Shown here piece by piece: positions 23,400 to 32,171 of a DNA stretch of 40,376 bases. Source of the DNA: Mycobacterium colombiense (lineage in GTDB: Bacteria; Actinomycetota; Actinomycetes; Mycobacteriales; Mycobacteriaceae); NCBI RefSeq assembly GCF_001953985.1, contig NZ_MBEI01000041.1, positions 1 to 40,376 on the forward strand. Reading direction: 5' to 3'. Each line of letters starts with the position of its first letter. Position 1 is the stretch's first letter. A program made the translations under genes and the position numbers. Under the pieces are notes generated by a model. That model worked only from the letters and a program-made list of their open reading frames with translations. It was not told the origin of the DNA and made no database searches.

Positions 23400-24167
23400 T
23401 TAAACGCGCAGCACCGAACCCAGCGCCGACAGCGGGATGTGCGCCTGCACGGTGCCGCCGTCCATGAACCACTGCGGCAGGCCCGTGGAGAAGTTGATCG
23501 GCTCGTCGTGGCCCACCGGATAGTCGGGCATGTAGATGATCAACTCGTCGGGCGTCAGCGCCCAGGCCTTGTATGCGCCCGAGTAGACCTTGTCCGGAGT
23601 CCACCGGTCGACGATGAACGGATAGGTTCCCGGGTCGTGCGGTGGCGGCGCCTGGTTGAGCGCGGTTTCGATAAACGGTTGGGCCAGTGGGGGGATGGCG
23701 GTCAGCGGATTCGACGTCGTCAGGTCCGCAAGCTGCACCCGCCTGCCGGCCGCCATGTCGAAGGTGAACGTCCGGTAGGCGTTGTTGGGTTTGGGCCCGT
23801 CGGCGTGATAGTCCTCGTGGAACACCGCGCTGAGGAGATTGCCGTGCCGGAATACCTCGAAGTTCTCCTCGCCATAGCTGTCGGCGGCCATGCTGCCGTT
23901 GGCGTTTCGCCAATTGTTGACCAGCGTGTGCAGATAGTCCCGGATCACCGGGCCGGTGGTCGGATTGTCGACGAGATCGTCGGGCACGGCGACCTTGATG
24001 TCGCGAACGGCGTTGCGTTCCGACGTCACCGAGGTGTGGCAGTACTGGCCGTCCCAGTCGCCGCCGAGCTCGCCGCAGAATGACGGCGCCGACGCGTGCG
24101 TGGTGGCGGTGCCGGGAATCGTTGCGGCCGCGGCCAATACGAGCGCCGCCGACAGTCTCTTGAGCAT
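23400..24167 (-). CDS. Secreted RsiV/MPT64-type (DUF3298-like) protein at the end of the mce operon
   Basis: A 255-residue precursor with signal peptide (residues 1-27, ending HASA). The mature N-terminus has paired cysteines Cys31 and Cys43 in FCGELGGDW...YCHTS. The middle (FRHGNLLSAVFHEDYH...YRTFTFDMAAGRRVQLADL) and the last strand (AHIPLSALGSVL) have the pattern of the RsiV/MPT64-like fold, in which an exported domain resembles DUF3298. The function is not established; MPT64 relatives are secreted antigens with reported esterase activity in some cases. The start is ATG 24167 with GGAG at 24174-24177, only 17 bases after the Mce-associated gene, so it is probably the last gene of the mce transcript. 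Assignment to the fold family is by eye. Confidence 0.7.
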   Translation of the reverse strand: MLKRLSAALVLAAAATIPGTATTHASAPSFCGELGGDWDGQYCHTSVTSERNAVRDIKVAVPDDLVDNPTTGPVIRDYLHTLVNNWRNANGSMAADSYGEENFEVFRHGNLLSAVFHEDYHADGPKPNNAYRTFTFDMAAGRRVQLADLTTSNPLTAIPPLAQPFIETALNQAPPPHDPGTYPFIVDRWTPDKVYSGAYKAWALTPDELIIYMPDYPVGHDEPINFSTGLPQWFMDGGTVQAHIPLSALGSVLRV

Positions 24168-24184
24168 GAAGGGCTCCGCTCGGC

Positions 24185-24868
24185 TCAGAGGAGTTGGACT
24201 TTGCTCGCCCGCCAGTGACCGTCGACCTTCTCCATGGTCATCTTGATCCTGCTGCGGTCGACGCGCGGGTCGGGTGCGGCCGTATTGGTGACGGTCTGGT
24301 CGATGAAGAGCAGCACGACGACCCTGTCGGTGGATTCGGACTGAATGGCCGAGTCGACCACCACGCCGTGCGCGGTCGCCTTGTTGTCGATCAGCAGCTG
24401 CCGGAGCTTGACGCTGGACTGGGTGTACATGTCCTTGAATTCGCCGGTCGCGCCGTCGAGCACCTGCTTGAAGTTCTCGTCGACCTTGTTCGAGTCAATG
24501 CTCGTGAGCACCTGCGCGTAGGCGATGGCCGCCTGTTGGGCCTGTTCACCCGCCACCTTCAACTGATGGTCCTGCCACTGTCGCCACCCGAGGAACCCTG
24601 AAACGGCAAGTGCCGCAACGAGTAACGCCGGCAGGACGCTGCGGCGCAGATACCGGCGCCAGGGCCGCTTGGCGTGCGCGGTCTCCGGGCGCTTGCGTTT
24701 GAGCAGCTCTCCGCCGTCCTCGTCTCCGTCGTCGCCCAGCTCGTCACCCTCGCCGGCGCGCTCCTCCTCAGCGTCTTCGGCTGCGACGTCCGGTGTTTCG
24801 GCACCCGGTTCGGTGTCGGCGTCGGTCTCCGCGACGGCTTTCGGGTTCTTCTTGGTAGTCACGACCAC
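24185..24868 (-). CDS. Mce-associated membrane protein (Mas)
   Basis: About 227 residues: a long acidic N-terminus (Asp/Glu-rich, about 1-50), a basic patch (KRKRP, KRPWRRYLRR), one transmembrane helix (VLPALLVAALAVSGFLGW) and a periplasmic domain ending GHWRASKVQLL. This layout is that of Mce-associated proteins encoded just after mceF in mycobacterial mce operons (such as Rv0177 or Rv1973), which are thought to stabilise the Mce complex. ATG 24874 directly abuts an AGGAG and is too close. GTG 24868, six bases after AGGAG, is the better start. The gene follows mceF by 32 bases. Confidence 0.88.
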   Translation of the reverse strand: MVVTTKKNPKAVAETDADTEPGAETPDVAAEDAEEERAGEGDELGDDGDEDGGELLKRKRPETAHAKRPWRRYLRRSVLPALLVAALAVSGFLGWRQWQDHQLKVAGEQAQQAAIAYAQVLTSIDSNKVDENFKQVLDGATGEFKDMYTQSSVKLRQLLIDNKATAHGVVVDSAIQSESTDRVVVLLFIDQTVTNTAAPDPRVDRSRIKMTMEKVDGHWRASKVQLL

Positions 24869-24874
24869 GATCAT

Positions 24875-24879
24875 CTCCT
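24875..24879 (-). promoter_or_regulatory. Ribosome binding site deciding the start of the Mce-associated gene
   Basis: AGGAG on the minus strand is immediately followed by ATG 24874 (no spacer) and by GTG 24868 six bases on. The spacing favours GTG 24868. Confidence 0.55.
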
Positions 24880-24900
24880 AAAGGTCGATGGTTTCAACGC

Positions 24901-26160
24901 TCAGTGCGGCGGTTCGATCGGCAGCTGCGGACCGCCGTACGGGGTGGGAATGGTGTAGCGGCCCCGTGGGGTCGGATCGGTTCGCTGGCCCAGGTTCGCG
25001 CCCGGCGGCGGGCCGGCGGTGTCGTCGCCGCCCGGCCGTGGCGCGTTCTTGGCACCGCGGATCGAGACCGCCGGGTCGTCGTCGCGACAGTAGGTGTACA
25101 TGAACGGCTCGTAGTAGTCGGCGGCGGACGGCGCGTGCGACGGTGTCCCGTAGTCGCACACGTAGCGAGGGTAGAGATCGGCCGTCGCCCAGACTCCGCC
25201 GTCGTGGAATGCGCTCGTCACCGCGTCCAGCACCGACCCCCGGTAGTCGGGGAACAGCGCGTTCAGCGCCGGGACGCGCAGATAGAACAGCTGCGACATG
25301 GTGGCCATGCTGCCCAGCAACTGCACCATGGTGTCGGTGTTGTCCGCGAACAGATTGTCGACGGCCGAAAGGGTGCGCGGCGTCTGCTGAGTCAACCGGC
25401 GGTAGCCGGCCTGCATTCGGGCGACGCCGGTCAGCGTCTGGTTGAGTTCGGTTGCGGTGGCGCCTAATCCGGTGTTCTTGTCGCTGGCCAGGGTCAGCAC
25501 GACGCGGCTGGTCTTGATGATGCTGGTGGTCTGGGGCAGCACCGAGTCGAGCGTCGAAAGCAGGAAGGTGCCGCCGTCGACGATGGCGGTCAGCTTCGCC
25601 GGCCCCTCCTTGCTCAGGCTCAATTCCTTCTTGATCAACTCGATCTTGTGCGGGTCCACCTGGGCCAGCAGCCCGTCGGCGTCGCCGAGCAACTGCGCCA
25701 AGCTGACCGGCACGGTGGTGTGGTCGAGGGCGATCAGGCTGCCGTCATGCAGATACGGTCCTGCGTCGGACGCGGCTTCGAAGTTGATGTACTGCTCACC
25801 GGCCGGCGAGAGCGCCGACACATGCACGACGCTATTCGCCGGGATCCGCACCTTCGATGTGATGCTGGCGACGGCGTTCACCCCATTGTCGGTGATCTGC
25901 AGTGACTCGACCCGGCCGATGCGCACTCCGCGCAGCGCGACGTCCTGATTGGGCAGCAGGCCACCGGATTCTGTCAACTGCACGGTGACCCGGTAGGACG
26001 AGGCGAAGGGCTTCACCCGCAACGCGCCGATGAGCAGGTAGGCGGTCGCCACCACCAGGATGAGCACCAGACCGGCCACCGACAGCCAGACCTGTTGCCG
26101 GTGGCCCGTGCGCACCGCGCGGACAACGACATTGGCCGAGTTGGCGAGGGCGCGCATCAT
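24901..26160 (-). CDS. MceF-type MCE family protein
   Basis: 419 residues. A short cytoplasmic N-terminus (MMRALANS) and one membrane helix (VWLSVAGLVLILVVATAYLL) are followed by an MCE/MlaD domain (YRVTVQLTESGGLLPNQDVALRGVRIGRV) and a long helical region. A C-terminal part has paired cysteines (YVCDYG and YTYCRDD) and a Pro/Gly-rich tail. MceA-F are thought to form a hexameric tunnel that carries lipids across the periplasm to the YrbE permease. ATG 26160 overlaps the mceE stop (ATGATG with TGA inside); ATG 26157 is an alternative. The long in-frame upstream extension inside mceE is not used. Confidence 0.93.
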   Translation of the reverse strand: MMRALANSANVVVRAVRTGHRQQVWLSVAGLVLILVVATAYLLIGALRVKPFASSYRVTVQLTESGGLLPNQDVALRGVRIGRVESLQITDNGVNAVASITSKVRIPANSVVHVSALSPAGEQYINFEAASDAGPYLHDGSLIALDHTTVPVSLAQLLGDADGLLAQVDPHKIELIKKELSLSKEGPAKLTAIVDGGTFLLSTLDSVLPQTTSIIKTSRVVLTLASDKNTGLGATATELNQTLTGVARMQAGYRRLTQQTPRTLSAVDNLFADNTDTMVQLLGSMATMSQLFYLRVPALNALFPDYRGSVLDAVTSAFHDGGVWATADLYPRYVCDYGTPSHAPSAADYYEPFMYTYCRDDDPAVSIRGAKNAPRPGGDDTAGPPPGANLGQRTDPTPRGRYTIPTPYGGPQLPIEPPH

Positions 26161-27392
26161 GGTTGCGATCCCGGCGGTGGTGGCGCCCCGGGTGCCGGCG
26201 GGGCCGGTCCCGGCGGGGGCGCGGGGGCGACGTCGATCTGGCCCGGGATATTCGGGTCCGGGATGACCGGAACCTGTGGCGAGTTCGGCCCCCGGCCGAC
26301 GATGCGTTCCTGCAGCCGCCACAGCGTGTACTTCAGGGTGCCGACGAGTAGGTTCACGTTGTAGTGGTGCGGTCCGTGCAGGCCGATGTCACCGGGGAAC
26401 CCGATGTCGGGGAGCGAGCCCAGCATGATTTTGTCCACGCCCACGTTCACCGAAATCGAGTTCCCAGCAGTCGATTTGACCAGCGCGGGGATCAGCCGGT
26501 TGATGGACTGCCAGCTGGTATCGGGGCTCATGGCAACGTCGTTGGCGGCGCCGGCGATGGTGTTCAGGTCGCGGACCATGCTGCGGCCGCTGCTGTCGGT
26601 TCCGCCGATCGACGGGAACCTGGCGAGCAACCGGGAGGTTTCACCCACCTGCACGGCCAGGTTGGACAGCTGACTGGTGTTGTCGGCCAGGGCCGAAGTG
26701 GCGGGGCTGGCGGCCGTCATCAGGTCGCCGATGGTTTGGTTCTTGGCGTCGAGTTGGTCGGCCAGGCGCGACAATTGGGTCAACGCGCGCGAGATCTGAT
26801 CGGAGCGGGCATCGAGCGTCCCGAGTAGCTCGTTGGACTTGCGGATCATGTCTCCGAACGCCTGGCCCTGGTCGCCGGTCGCCTTACCGAAACCGTTGAT
26901 GATGTTGGTGAAATTGCGAACCGCCCCACCGTTCACCAGAATCGCCGCCGAGCTCAGCACCGACTCGACGGTCGCGGCGGCCGCGGTCGAATCCAGGCCG
27001 ATGGTATCGCCGTTGCGAAGCAGCGGCGTGTCCGCGGGATCGTCAGCCGGTGGCTTCAGCGCGACGAACACGTCGCCCAACGGTGTCGCGGTACGCAATT
27101 CGGCGGTGCTGCCCCGCGGCAGTTGCACGCCGTCCTGGATGCGCAGCCGGGTGACCGCGGTGTAATTGCGCGCGACCATCGATTCGAGCTGGCCGACGTC
27201 GGCCCCGGCGAGCTTGACCTTGGCGTTCATCGGCAGGTTGAGCGCGTTCGAGAACACCGCGTTGAGCGAATACCCGCCCGAGCCCAGCCCCGGAGCCGGA
27301 AGGGGCAGGCTGGCAAGGCCGTTCGTGGCGCATCCCGCGGTGACCATCGCCGCGGCCACCGCCGTCAGCATGCCCCGCGCGCCCTTGGTCAT
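26157..27392 (-). CDS. MceE-type MCE lipoprotein
   Basis: 411 residues. It has a lipoprotein signal peptide with lipobox VTAGC (Cys21), as in the LprK-type mce lipoproteins. The MCE domain (YSLNAVFSNALNLPMNAKVKLAGADVGQ) is followed by a helical region and a proline-rich C-terminal tail (about 35 residues with PAPPPGPAPPAPG). The lipid anchor distinguishes E-position subunits from the other Mce proteins. The start codon overlaps the mceD stop by one base (TAATG), and the stop overlaps mceF. Confidence 0.93.
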   Translation of the reverse strand: MTKGARGMLTAVAAAMVTAGCATNGLASLPLPAPGLGSGGYSLNAVFSNALNLPMNAKVKLAGADVGQLESMVARNYTAVTRLRIQDGVQLPRGSTAELRTATPLGDVFVALKPPADDPADTPLLRNGDTIGLDSTAAAATVESVLSSAAILVNGGAVRNFTNIINGFGKATGDQGQAFGDMIRKSNELLGTLDARSDQISRALTQLSRLADQLDAKNQTIGDLMTAASPATSALADNTSQLSNLAVQVGETSRLLARFPSIGGTDSSGRSMVRDLNTIAGAANDVAMSPDTSWQSINRLIPALVKSTAGNSISVNVGVDKIMLGSLPDIGFPGDIGLHGPHHYNVNLLVGTLKYTLWRLQERIVGRGPNSPQVPVIPDPNIPGQIDVAPAPPPGPAPPAPGAPPPPGSQP

Positions 27393-28507
27393 TATTTCTG
27401 CCCCATGGCGGCCATGCCGTCGAGCACATACGTCAAACCGAAGTCGGGACCGAAGTCCTGGATGGTCCCAGTGCTGCAGCCCAATTGCCGAAGGCCCATC
27501 AGGTTGCAGATCTCTTTGGTGTACTGGCTGTCGAAGAGCAGCCGATCCGTGAGGAAGCGGGCCCGCACGCTGCCGTTCGCCCGGTCGATCATGTTGTAGG
27601 CGTTGTCGGCGACCAGGGGAGCCAGGTCCAGCAGCTCGGCCAGGTCGCGCCGCTGGTCGGTCACCGTCTTCAGCGTGTCATTGCCGTGCAGGACGGCCTG
27701 TTTGACGTTGTCCCGATTCTCGTCGAGCAGGTCGCCGGCCCGCTGGATCAGCTGGTCGAGTTTGTGTCCGGTACTGCCGCTGCCGAGGTCCTCGTCGGCC
27801 ATGATCTGGCTGACTTGGTGGATGGTCGAGGCGAATTCACGCAGCTTCGTGTCATTGGCGGCCACCGCGTCGAACAGCGTGCTGATGTTTTTGACGATCG
27901 TGGTGATCTGTTCGCGGGTGGCCGCGCCGCCGTCGCTGGACAGCCGCAGCGCCTTGGACAGCTCGCCGAGGGCCACCTTGATCTTTTCGCCGTTCCCCTT
28001 GACCACCTCGGTGCCGCCGTTGAGCACGTCGGCGATCGGTCCGCCGCCGTGGCTGTCACCCTCCAGCGACTTGGTCACCTTATCCAAAACGTTGAGGACG
28101 CTGCTGAATTCGACGGGCGTCTTGGTCCGGGGCAAGCCGATGGTGTCGTGGTTCTCCAGGGTCGGTCCGCCGTGATACGGCGGCGTGAGCTCGATCTGCC
28201 GGTCGGTGAGGATAGAGGTCGACACCGTGACGGCCTGCGCGGTCGCGGGCACTTTGACGTGACGGTCGATGGTGAACTCGACCTCGACGTAGCCGCCCTT
28301 GGCGCTGATCTTGGTGATCTTGCCCACCGGCATGCCCAGCACCGCCACCTCGTTGCCCTCGTAGAGGCCCGAGGCGCTGTCGAATTGGGCGGTGACCGTG
28401 ATCGTGTCCTCGTCGGAACTCAGGGACCACCAACCGATTCCGATCGCCGCGGCGATGACTGCGACCGCGGCGACGATGGCCAGCGTCCTGGCGCCGAGCC
28501 CCCTCAC
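27392..28507 (-). CDS. MceD-type MCE family protein
   Basis: 371 residues. After MRGLGAR there is one membrane helix (LAIVAAVAVIAAAIGIGWW), the MCE domain (ITVTAQFDSASGLYEGNEVAVLGMPVGKI) with STSILTDRQIELTPPY, a long helical region and paired C-terminal cysteines (EICNLMGLRQLGCSTG). GTG 28507 overlaps the mceC stop as GTGA, which fixes the start; the upstream extension in mceC is discarded. Role as for the other Mce subunits. Confidence 0.92.
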   Translation of the reverse strand: MRGLGARTLAIVAAVAVIAAAIGIGWWSLSSDEDTITVTAQFDSASGLYEGNEVAVLGMPVGKITKISAKGGYVEVEFTIDRHVKVPATAQAVTVSTSILTDRQIELTPPYHGGPTLENHDTIGLPRTKTPVEFSSVLNVLDKVTKSLEGDSHGGGPIADVLNGGTEVVKGNGEKIKVALGELSKALRLSSDGGAATREQITTIVKNISTLFDAVAANDTKLREFASTIHQVSQIMADEDLGSGSTGHKLDQLIQRAGDLLDENRDNVKQAVLHGNDTLKTVTDQRRDLAELLDLAPLVADNAYNMIDRANGSVRARFLTDRLLFDSQYTKEICNLMGLRQLGCSTGTIQDFGPDFGLTYVLDGMAAMGQK

Positions 28508-29559
28508 TTGCAGTCCTTGAAGTACTGGATCATGCCGAACTGCTTGGCGCGGCCGCTGATTGCACACATCCACGAGTCGATCAGCGGGACATTGGGGGCG
28601 TTGAAGTTGATCGCGTTGCCGTCACCGGTGAGGTTGGCGGCCTCGCGGAAGAAGATCGGGCTGGTCTGCAACATGCTGTGCAGCAGGTCGTCGTGTTGGG
28701 ACATCAGGCTGGTGAAGTCGCGCATGTCTTTGATCAGCGCGTCCAGACCCGAGCGGTCGGTGACCACCACCTGACTCATGGTGTCGACGAGGCTGGACAG
28801 GGACTGCATCATCGCGTGGAAAACGGCGCGCCGCGCGACGAATTGGCCCAGCAGGTCTTGCCCCTGGTCGACCAGGGCGCCGATGCCGGCCTGCTGGCGC
28901 CGCAGCGTGTTTGTCACCTGCTCGGTGCTGCGCAGCAGCTGCCCCAGCTGGTCGCGCCGTACCGCGATGATCGACGACAGCGTGTTGATGTTCGTGATCG
29001 CCTGCGGCACAACGGCGGGCAGGCCCTCGAGCTGCTTGCCCAGCACCGCCAGCGACTGCGCGAACCTGTCGGAGTCGACCTGCTCGAAGGTGGTGGTGGC
29101 ATCCTGCAGCGCGGCCTGCAGGTCGTAGGGCACCTCGGTGTGCGCCAGGTCAAAGGTGTTGTTGGGCAGACGAGCCGGCCCGTTGGGTTCCAGCGCGAGG
29201 TAGCGCGAACCCAGGATGGTGGTGACCCTGATCTGCGCCCGGGAGTCCTTGCCCAGTTTGATGTCGTCGCGGACCTTCAGGCCCGCCTCGACATGGTCGC
29301 CGACGAGTTTCATGCTGGTCACGTTGCCCACCGGGATGCCCGCGACCACGATCGGGTTGCCGGCCCGCAGCGAGGCCGCCTGCAAAAACTCCGCGGTGTA
29401 GTGCCGATAGCCGGCGCCGATCGCGTGCACCAGCAGCATGACGCCGATCACCACCGCCACCACCGCGACCGCGATGAAGCCGAGCCAGGTCTTGTTGTAG
29501 CTTTCCAGCGGACGCTTCGTCATTCGCGAAAGCCGCTGCCGTAGCGACGCGTCACCCAT
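28504..29559 (-). CDS. MceC-type MCE family protein
   Basis: 351 residues. A basic cytoplasmic start (LRQRLSRMTKRP) and one membrane helix (WLGFIAVAVVAVVIGVMLLV) are followed by the MCE domain (YTAEFLQAASLRAGNPIVVAGIPVGNV) with TTILGSRYLALEP, a helical region, and C-terminal cysteines (SWMCAISG and YFKDCK). Here ATG 29559 overlaps the mceB end by 8 bases; an internal ATG at 29523 is an alternative start. Confidence 0.92.
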   Translation of the reverse strand: MGDASLRQRLSRMTKRPLESYNKTWLGFIAVAVVAVVIGVMLLVHAIGAGYRHYTAEFLQAASLRAGNPIVVAGIPVGNVTSMKLVGDHVEAGLKVRDDIKLGKDSRAQIRVTTILGSRYLALEPNGPARLPNNTFDLAHTEVPYDLQAALQDATTTFEQVDSDRFAQSLAVLGKQLEGLPAVVPQAITNINTLSSIIAVRRDQLGQLLRSTEQVTNTLRRQQAGIGALVDQGQDLLGQFVARRAVFHAMMQSLSSLVDTMSQVVVTDRSGLDALIKDMRDFTSLMSQHDDLLHSMLQTSPIFFREAANLTGDGNAINFNAPNVPLIDSWMCAISGRAKQFGMIQYFKDCK

Positions 29560-30607
29560 CGACAGTGCTCCTGCAGCGCGGGGTGTGCCACGCCCGGTTG
29601 CCCGGCGTGGCGGCGTTGATGATGATCGGCACCACATCGTTGAGCCCGGGGAAGAACCCCATGAAGTTCACGTCGCACACGTAGGCGTTGCCGTAGGCAC
29701 CCTGATTGCCCACCCGGGTAAGGCCTTTCAGCAGCAGCGGGATGTTGTCGCCGAAGAATGCCACCTGCGGCTCGACGTCCATGATGTGCTTGGTGACGCC
29801 GGGCTGACGATCGATGAATTCGCGCAAGGCCGGGTACACGTCGGTCGCCGAGGCCGACAGCCGGTTGGTCACCCGGGCCAGCGAACCGACCGAGGCGACC
29901 AGGTCCGGGCGGCGCCGGTCGAGCTCACCGACGACGCTGCGGGCCTGCGTGATGACCCCGTCGAGATTGTCGTTCTGCTGGGCGAGGTTGCCGACCACCT
30001 TGTTGAGATTGGTGATCACGCTGCCCAGGGCCTGATCGCGGCCGGCGAATGTCTGTGTGAGCGTGGAGGTTTGGCCGACGAGCGTGGTGAGCGACGACGT
30101 GTCGCCCTGCAGCGACTGGATGATGCCCTTGGTGAGGTTGTCGGCGTCATGCGGGTTCAGCAGGCTGAACAGCGGTTCGTAGCCGTTGAGCAGCGTGGTC
30201 ACGTCGAACGAGGGCTCGGTGCGTTCCAGCGGGATGGTGCTGCCCGGGGGGAGTAGCTGCGGACTGCCTTCCTTGCCGAGGGACAGCCCGAGGTAACGCT
30301 GCCCGACGATGTTCTGGTAGGTCACCGACGCGAGGGTGTTTCCGAACAGCCGCTGTTCGGATTGCACCACGAACGAGACCTTCGCCAGTTTCCCGTCGAG
30401 TTCCACCTTTTCGACCCGGCCCACCCGCACCCCGGCCATGCGGACGTCGTCGCCCTCGCGAAGCCCGTACACATCGGTGAACACCGCCGAATACCTGGCG
30501 GTGTCACCGGCCACGTCCCGCCGCAGACTCACATACACCAGCCAGGTCAGCGTCAACGAGACGATCATGAACAGGGTCAGCGCGATGAGCGGGCCGCGAA
30601 ATTTCAT
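29552..30607 (-). CDS. MceB-type MCE family protein
   Basis: 351 residues. It starts MKFRGPLIALTLF with an N-terminal membrane helix, then the MCE domain (YSAVFTDVYGLREGDDVRMAGVRVGRV) with QNIVGQRYLGLS, and a long helical region (repeated NLxxQNDxLDGVI patterns). The C-terminal part has YVCDVNFMGFFPGLND and a late cysteine. The start ATG overlaps the mceA stop (ATGA), showing translational coupling. Confidence 0.93.
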   Translation of the reverse strand: MKFRGPLIALTLFMIVSLTLTWLVYVSLRRDVAGDTARYSAVFTDVYGLREGDDVRMAGVRVGRVEKVELDGKLAKVSFVVQSEQRLFGNTLASVTYQNIVGQRYLGLSLGKEGSPQLLPPGSTIPLERTEPSFDVTTLLNGYEPLFSLLNPHDADNLTKGIIQSLQGDTSSLTTLVGQTSTLTQTFAGRDQALGSVITNLNKVVGNLAQQNDNLDGVITQARSVVGELDRRRPDLVASVGSLARVTNRLSASATDVYPALREFIDRQPGVTKHIMDVEPQVAFFGDNIPLLLKGLTRVGNQGAYGNAYVCDVNFMGFFPGLNDVVPIIINAATPGNRAWHTPRCRSTVDG

Positions 30608-32160
30608 TTGGCCTCCCCGGGTGGATGAGCCAGTGACACCGTGGTGCCGCGGGCCACCGGCCCCAGCAGCAGATCGGTGGCGTCGGTGGCGGGCGCGCCG
30701 GTGATCACGCCCAGCATGTTTCGTTCATACTGGCTCCCAACGGGTCCCACGCTGCCCCCGAATGCGGCCTGCGGAATCCACGGCGCCTTGGGTGCCACCG
30801 GCGCAACCCACGGTTCGTGCTCTTGCGGCGTCGCAGGCGCCCCGGGCGCGGGGTTGTCGGGATTCGCGCTGCCGGGCACCGGCGGCGACGGCGTAATTCC
30901 CGGGGCCAGCGGGGGATTGGGATCGGTCAGGTTGGGAGCGGGGTTGATCAGCGGCGGGCCCACCGCGACGAGGTTTCCGTCCGGGCCGATCACCGTGCCG
31001 GGCGGCGGCGCCAGATCCTTGGGCGGGTGATAGTTCTGCGGCAGCAGCACCTCGGGTAGATCGGGGCGCACCGGAATCAGCGGCGCGGTAAAGCAACTGG
31101 GCCCTTTGAGCTCGCCGTAATGCGGACAGTCGGCGCGTGTGTAGGTGGAACTGGGCGTAAAGGTGAGCATCGCGCGCATGTTGCCCAGGTTGGTCCGGGG
31201 GTTCCACACCTGCTCCATGAACTGGTTGGCCAGGTTGTCCAGCTTGGCGACCGCGGGCACGAAGTTGTTCGACTTCTGCGCCAGGACGCCGAGCACCGGC
31301 GTGAAATCGGTGGTGATCCTGATCAGTTGGTCGATGTGGTTGTCGAAGGATTGGCGCGTCGTGCCGACGGTGTAGTCGGCGCCCGAGAGCAGCGAGGCCA
31401 ACTGCCCGCGGGTCTCGGCGAAGGTCCGCATCGGCTCCACGGCCTGATGCAAGGCATCGAGAAGGTCGGGCGCCGTCTCGGCGAGCCCCGTCGTCGCGTC
31501 CAGCAGTGCCGACACCGTCGAGGGGCCGGCATCGGTGCCGACGATCGAATTGAGTTGATCGAGAAGTCGATTCAGCTGGGCACCGGCGTTCAACAGGCTG
31601 ACGCGGCGGTGGTCGGTGGCCGCACCCAGCGCGGCCAGGATCCCCACCGACCTGTCGTCGCGGCCACGCCCTGCCGCGGCGAGCAGGTCACGCAGCTTGC
31701 TGACGGTCGTCTGGAACAGGACGGTCGGCAGTCGCTTGTCCTCCAGGATGTGGGCACCGTTGCGGATCTTCACACCGGGGCCGTTGCCCACCAGTTGGAC
31801 CGACGAGACGGCGAAGACGTTACTGGGCACCACGCGTGCGGTGACATTGGCCGGAATCGACTTGGCGTAGTCCTCTTTGAGGTCGATGTGGACATAGTTG
31901 GGATTACCGTGGGCCGCGGGCACGACGCCGTTGACCATGCCGACGAGCACACCGTGATATTTGACGTCGGACTTCTGCGGAAGGCCATCGCCCACGTTGA
32001 CCAGGTCGGCCACCACCCGTACGTAATCGTTCAGTCTCCCAGTGGATTTGACCAGCATCGCGGTGGTGACCAGAGCGCTGACCACGACGACCGCAATGCC
32101 GATGCCGAACAGCTGCCGGTCCGACGGGCCGCGGCCGTCCAGCTCAAAGGAATTGGGCAT
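30604..32160 (-). CDS. MceA-type MCE family protein with long proline-rich tail
   Basis: 518 residues. A short N-terminus and one membrane helix (LFGIGIAVVVVSALVTTAMLV) precede the MCE domain (VRVVADLVNVGDGLPQKSDV with YHGVLVGMV) and a helical region. A conserved cysteine pair (RADCPHYGELKGPSCF) is followed by about 140 residues rich in Pro, Ala, Gly and Asn. First mce subunit gene, 11 bases after yrbEB. The tail makes it longer than many MceA proteins; such tails are probably extended in the cell envelope. In M. tuberculosis the MceA subunit has been linked to host-cell entry, but the general role is lipid import. Confidence 0.92.
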   Translation of the reverse strand: MPNSFELDGRGPSDRQLFGIGIAVVVVSALVTTAMLVKSTGRLNDYVRVVADLVNVGDGLPQKSDVKYHGVLVGMVNGVVPAAHGNPNYVHIDLKEDYAKSIPANVTARVVPSNVFAVSSVQLVGNGPGVKIRNGAHILEDKRLPTVLFQTTVSKLRDLLAAAGRGRDDRSVGILAALGAATDHRRVSLLNAGAQLNRLLDQLNSIVGTDAGPSTVSALLDATTGLAETAPDLLDALHQAVEPMRTFAETRGQLASLLSGADYTVGTTRQSFDNHIDQLIRITTDFTPVLGVLAQKSNNFVPAVAKLDNLANQFMEQVWNPRTNLGNMRAMLTFTPSSTYTRADCPHYGELKGPSCFTAPLIPVRPDLPEVLLPQNYHPPKDLAPPPGTVIGPDGNLVAVGPPLINPAPNLTDPNPPLAPGITPSPPVPGSANPDNPAPGAPATPQEHEPWVAPVAPKAPWIPQAAFGGSVGPVGSQYERNMLGVITGAPATDATDLLLGPVARGTTVSLAHPPGEAK

Positions 32161-32171
32161 GTGCTACCGAC

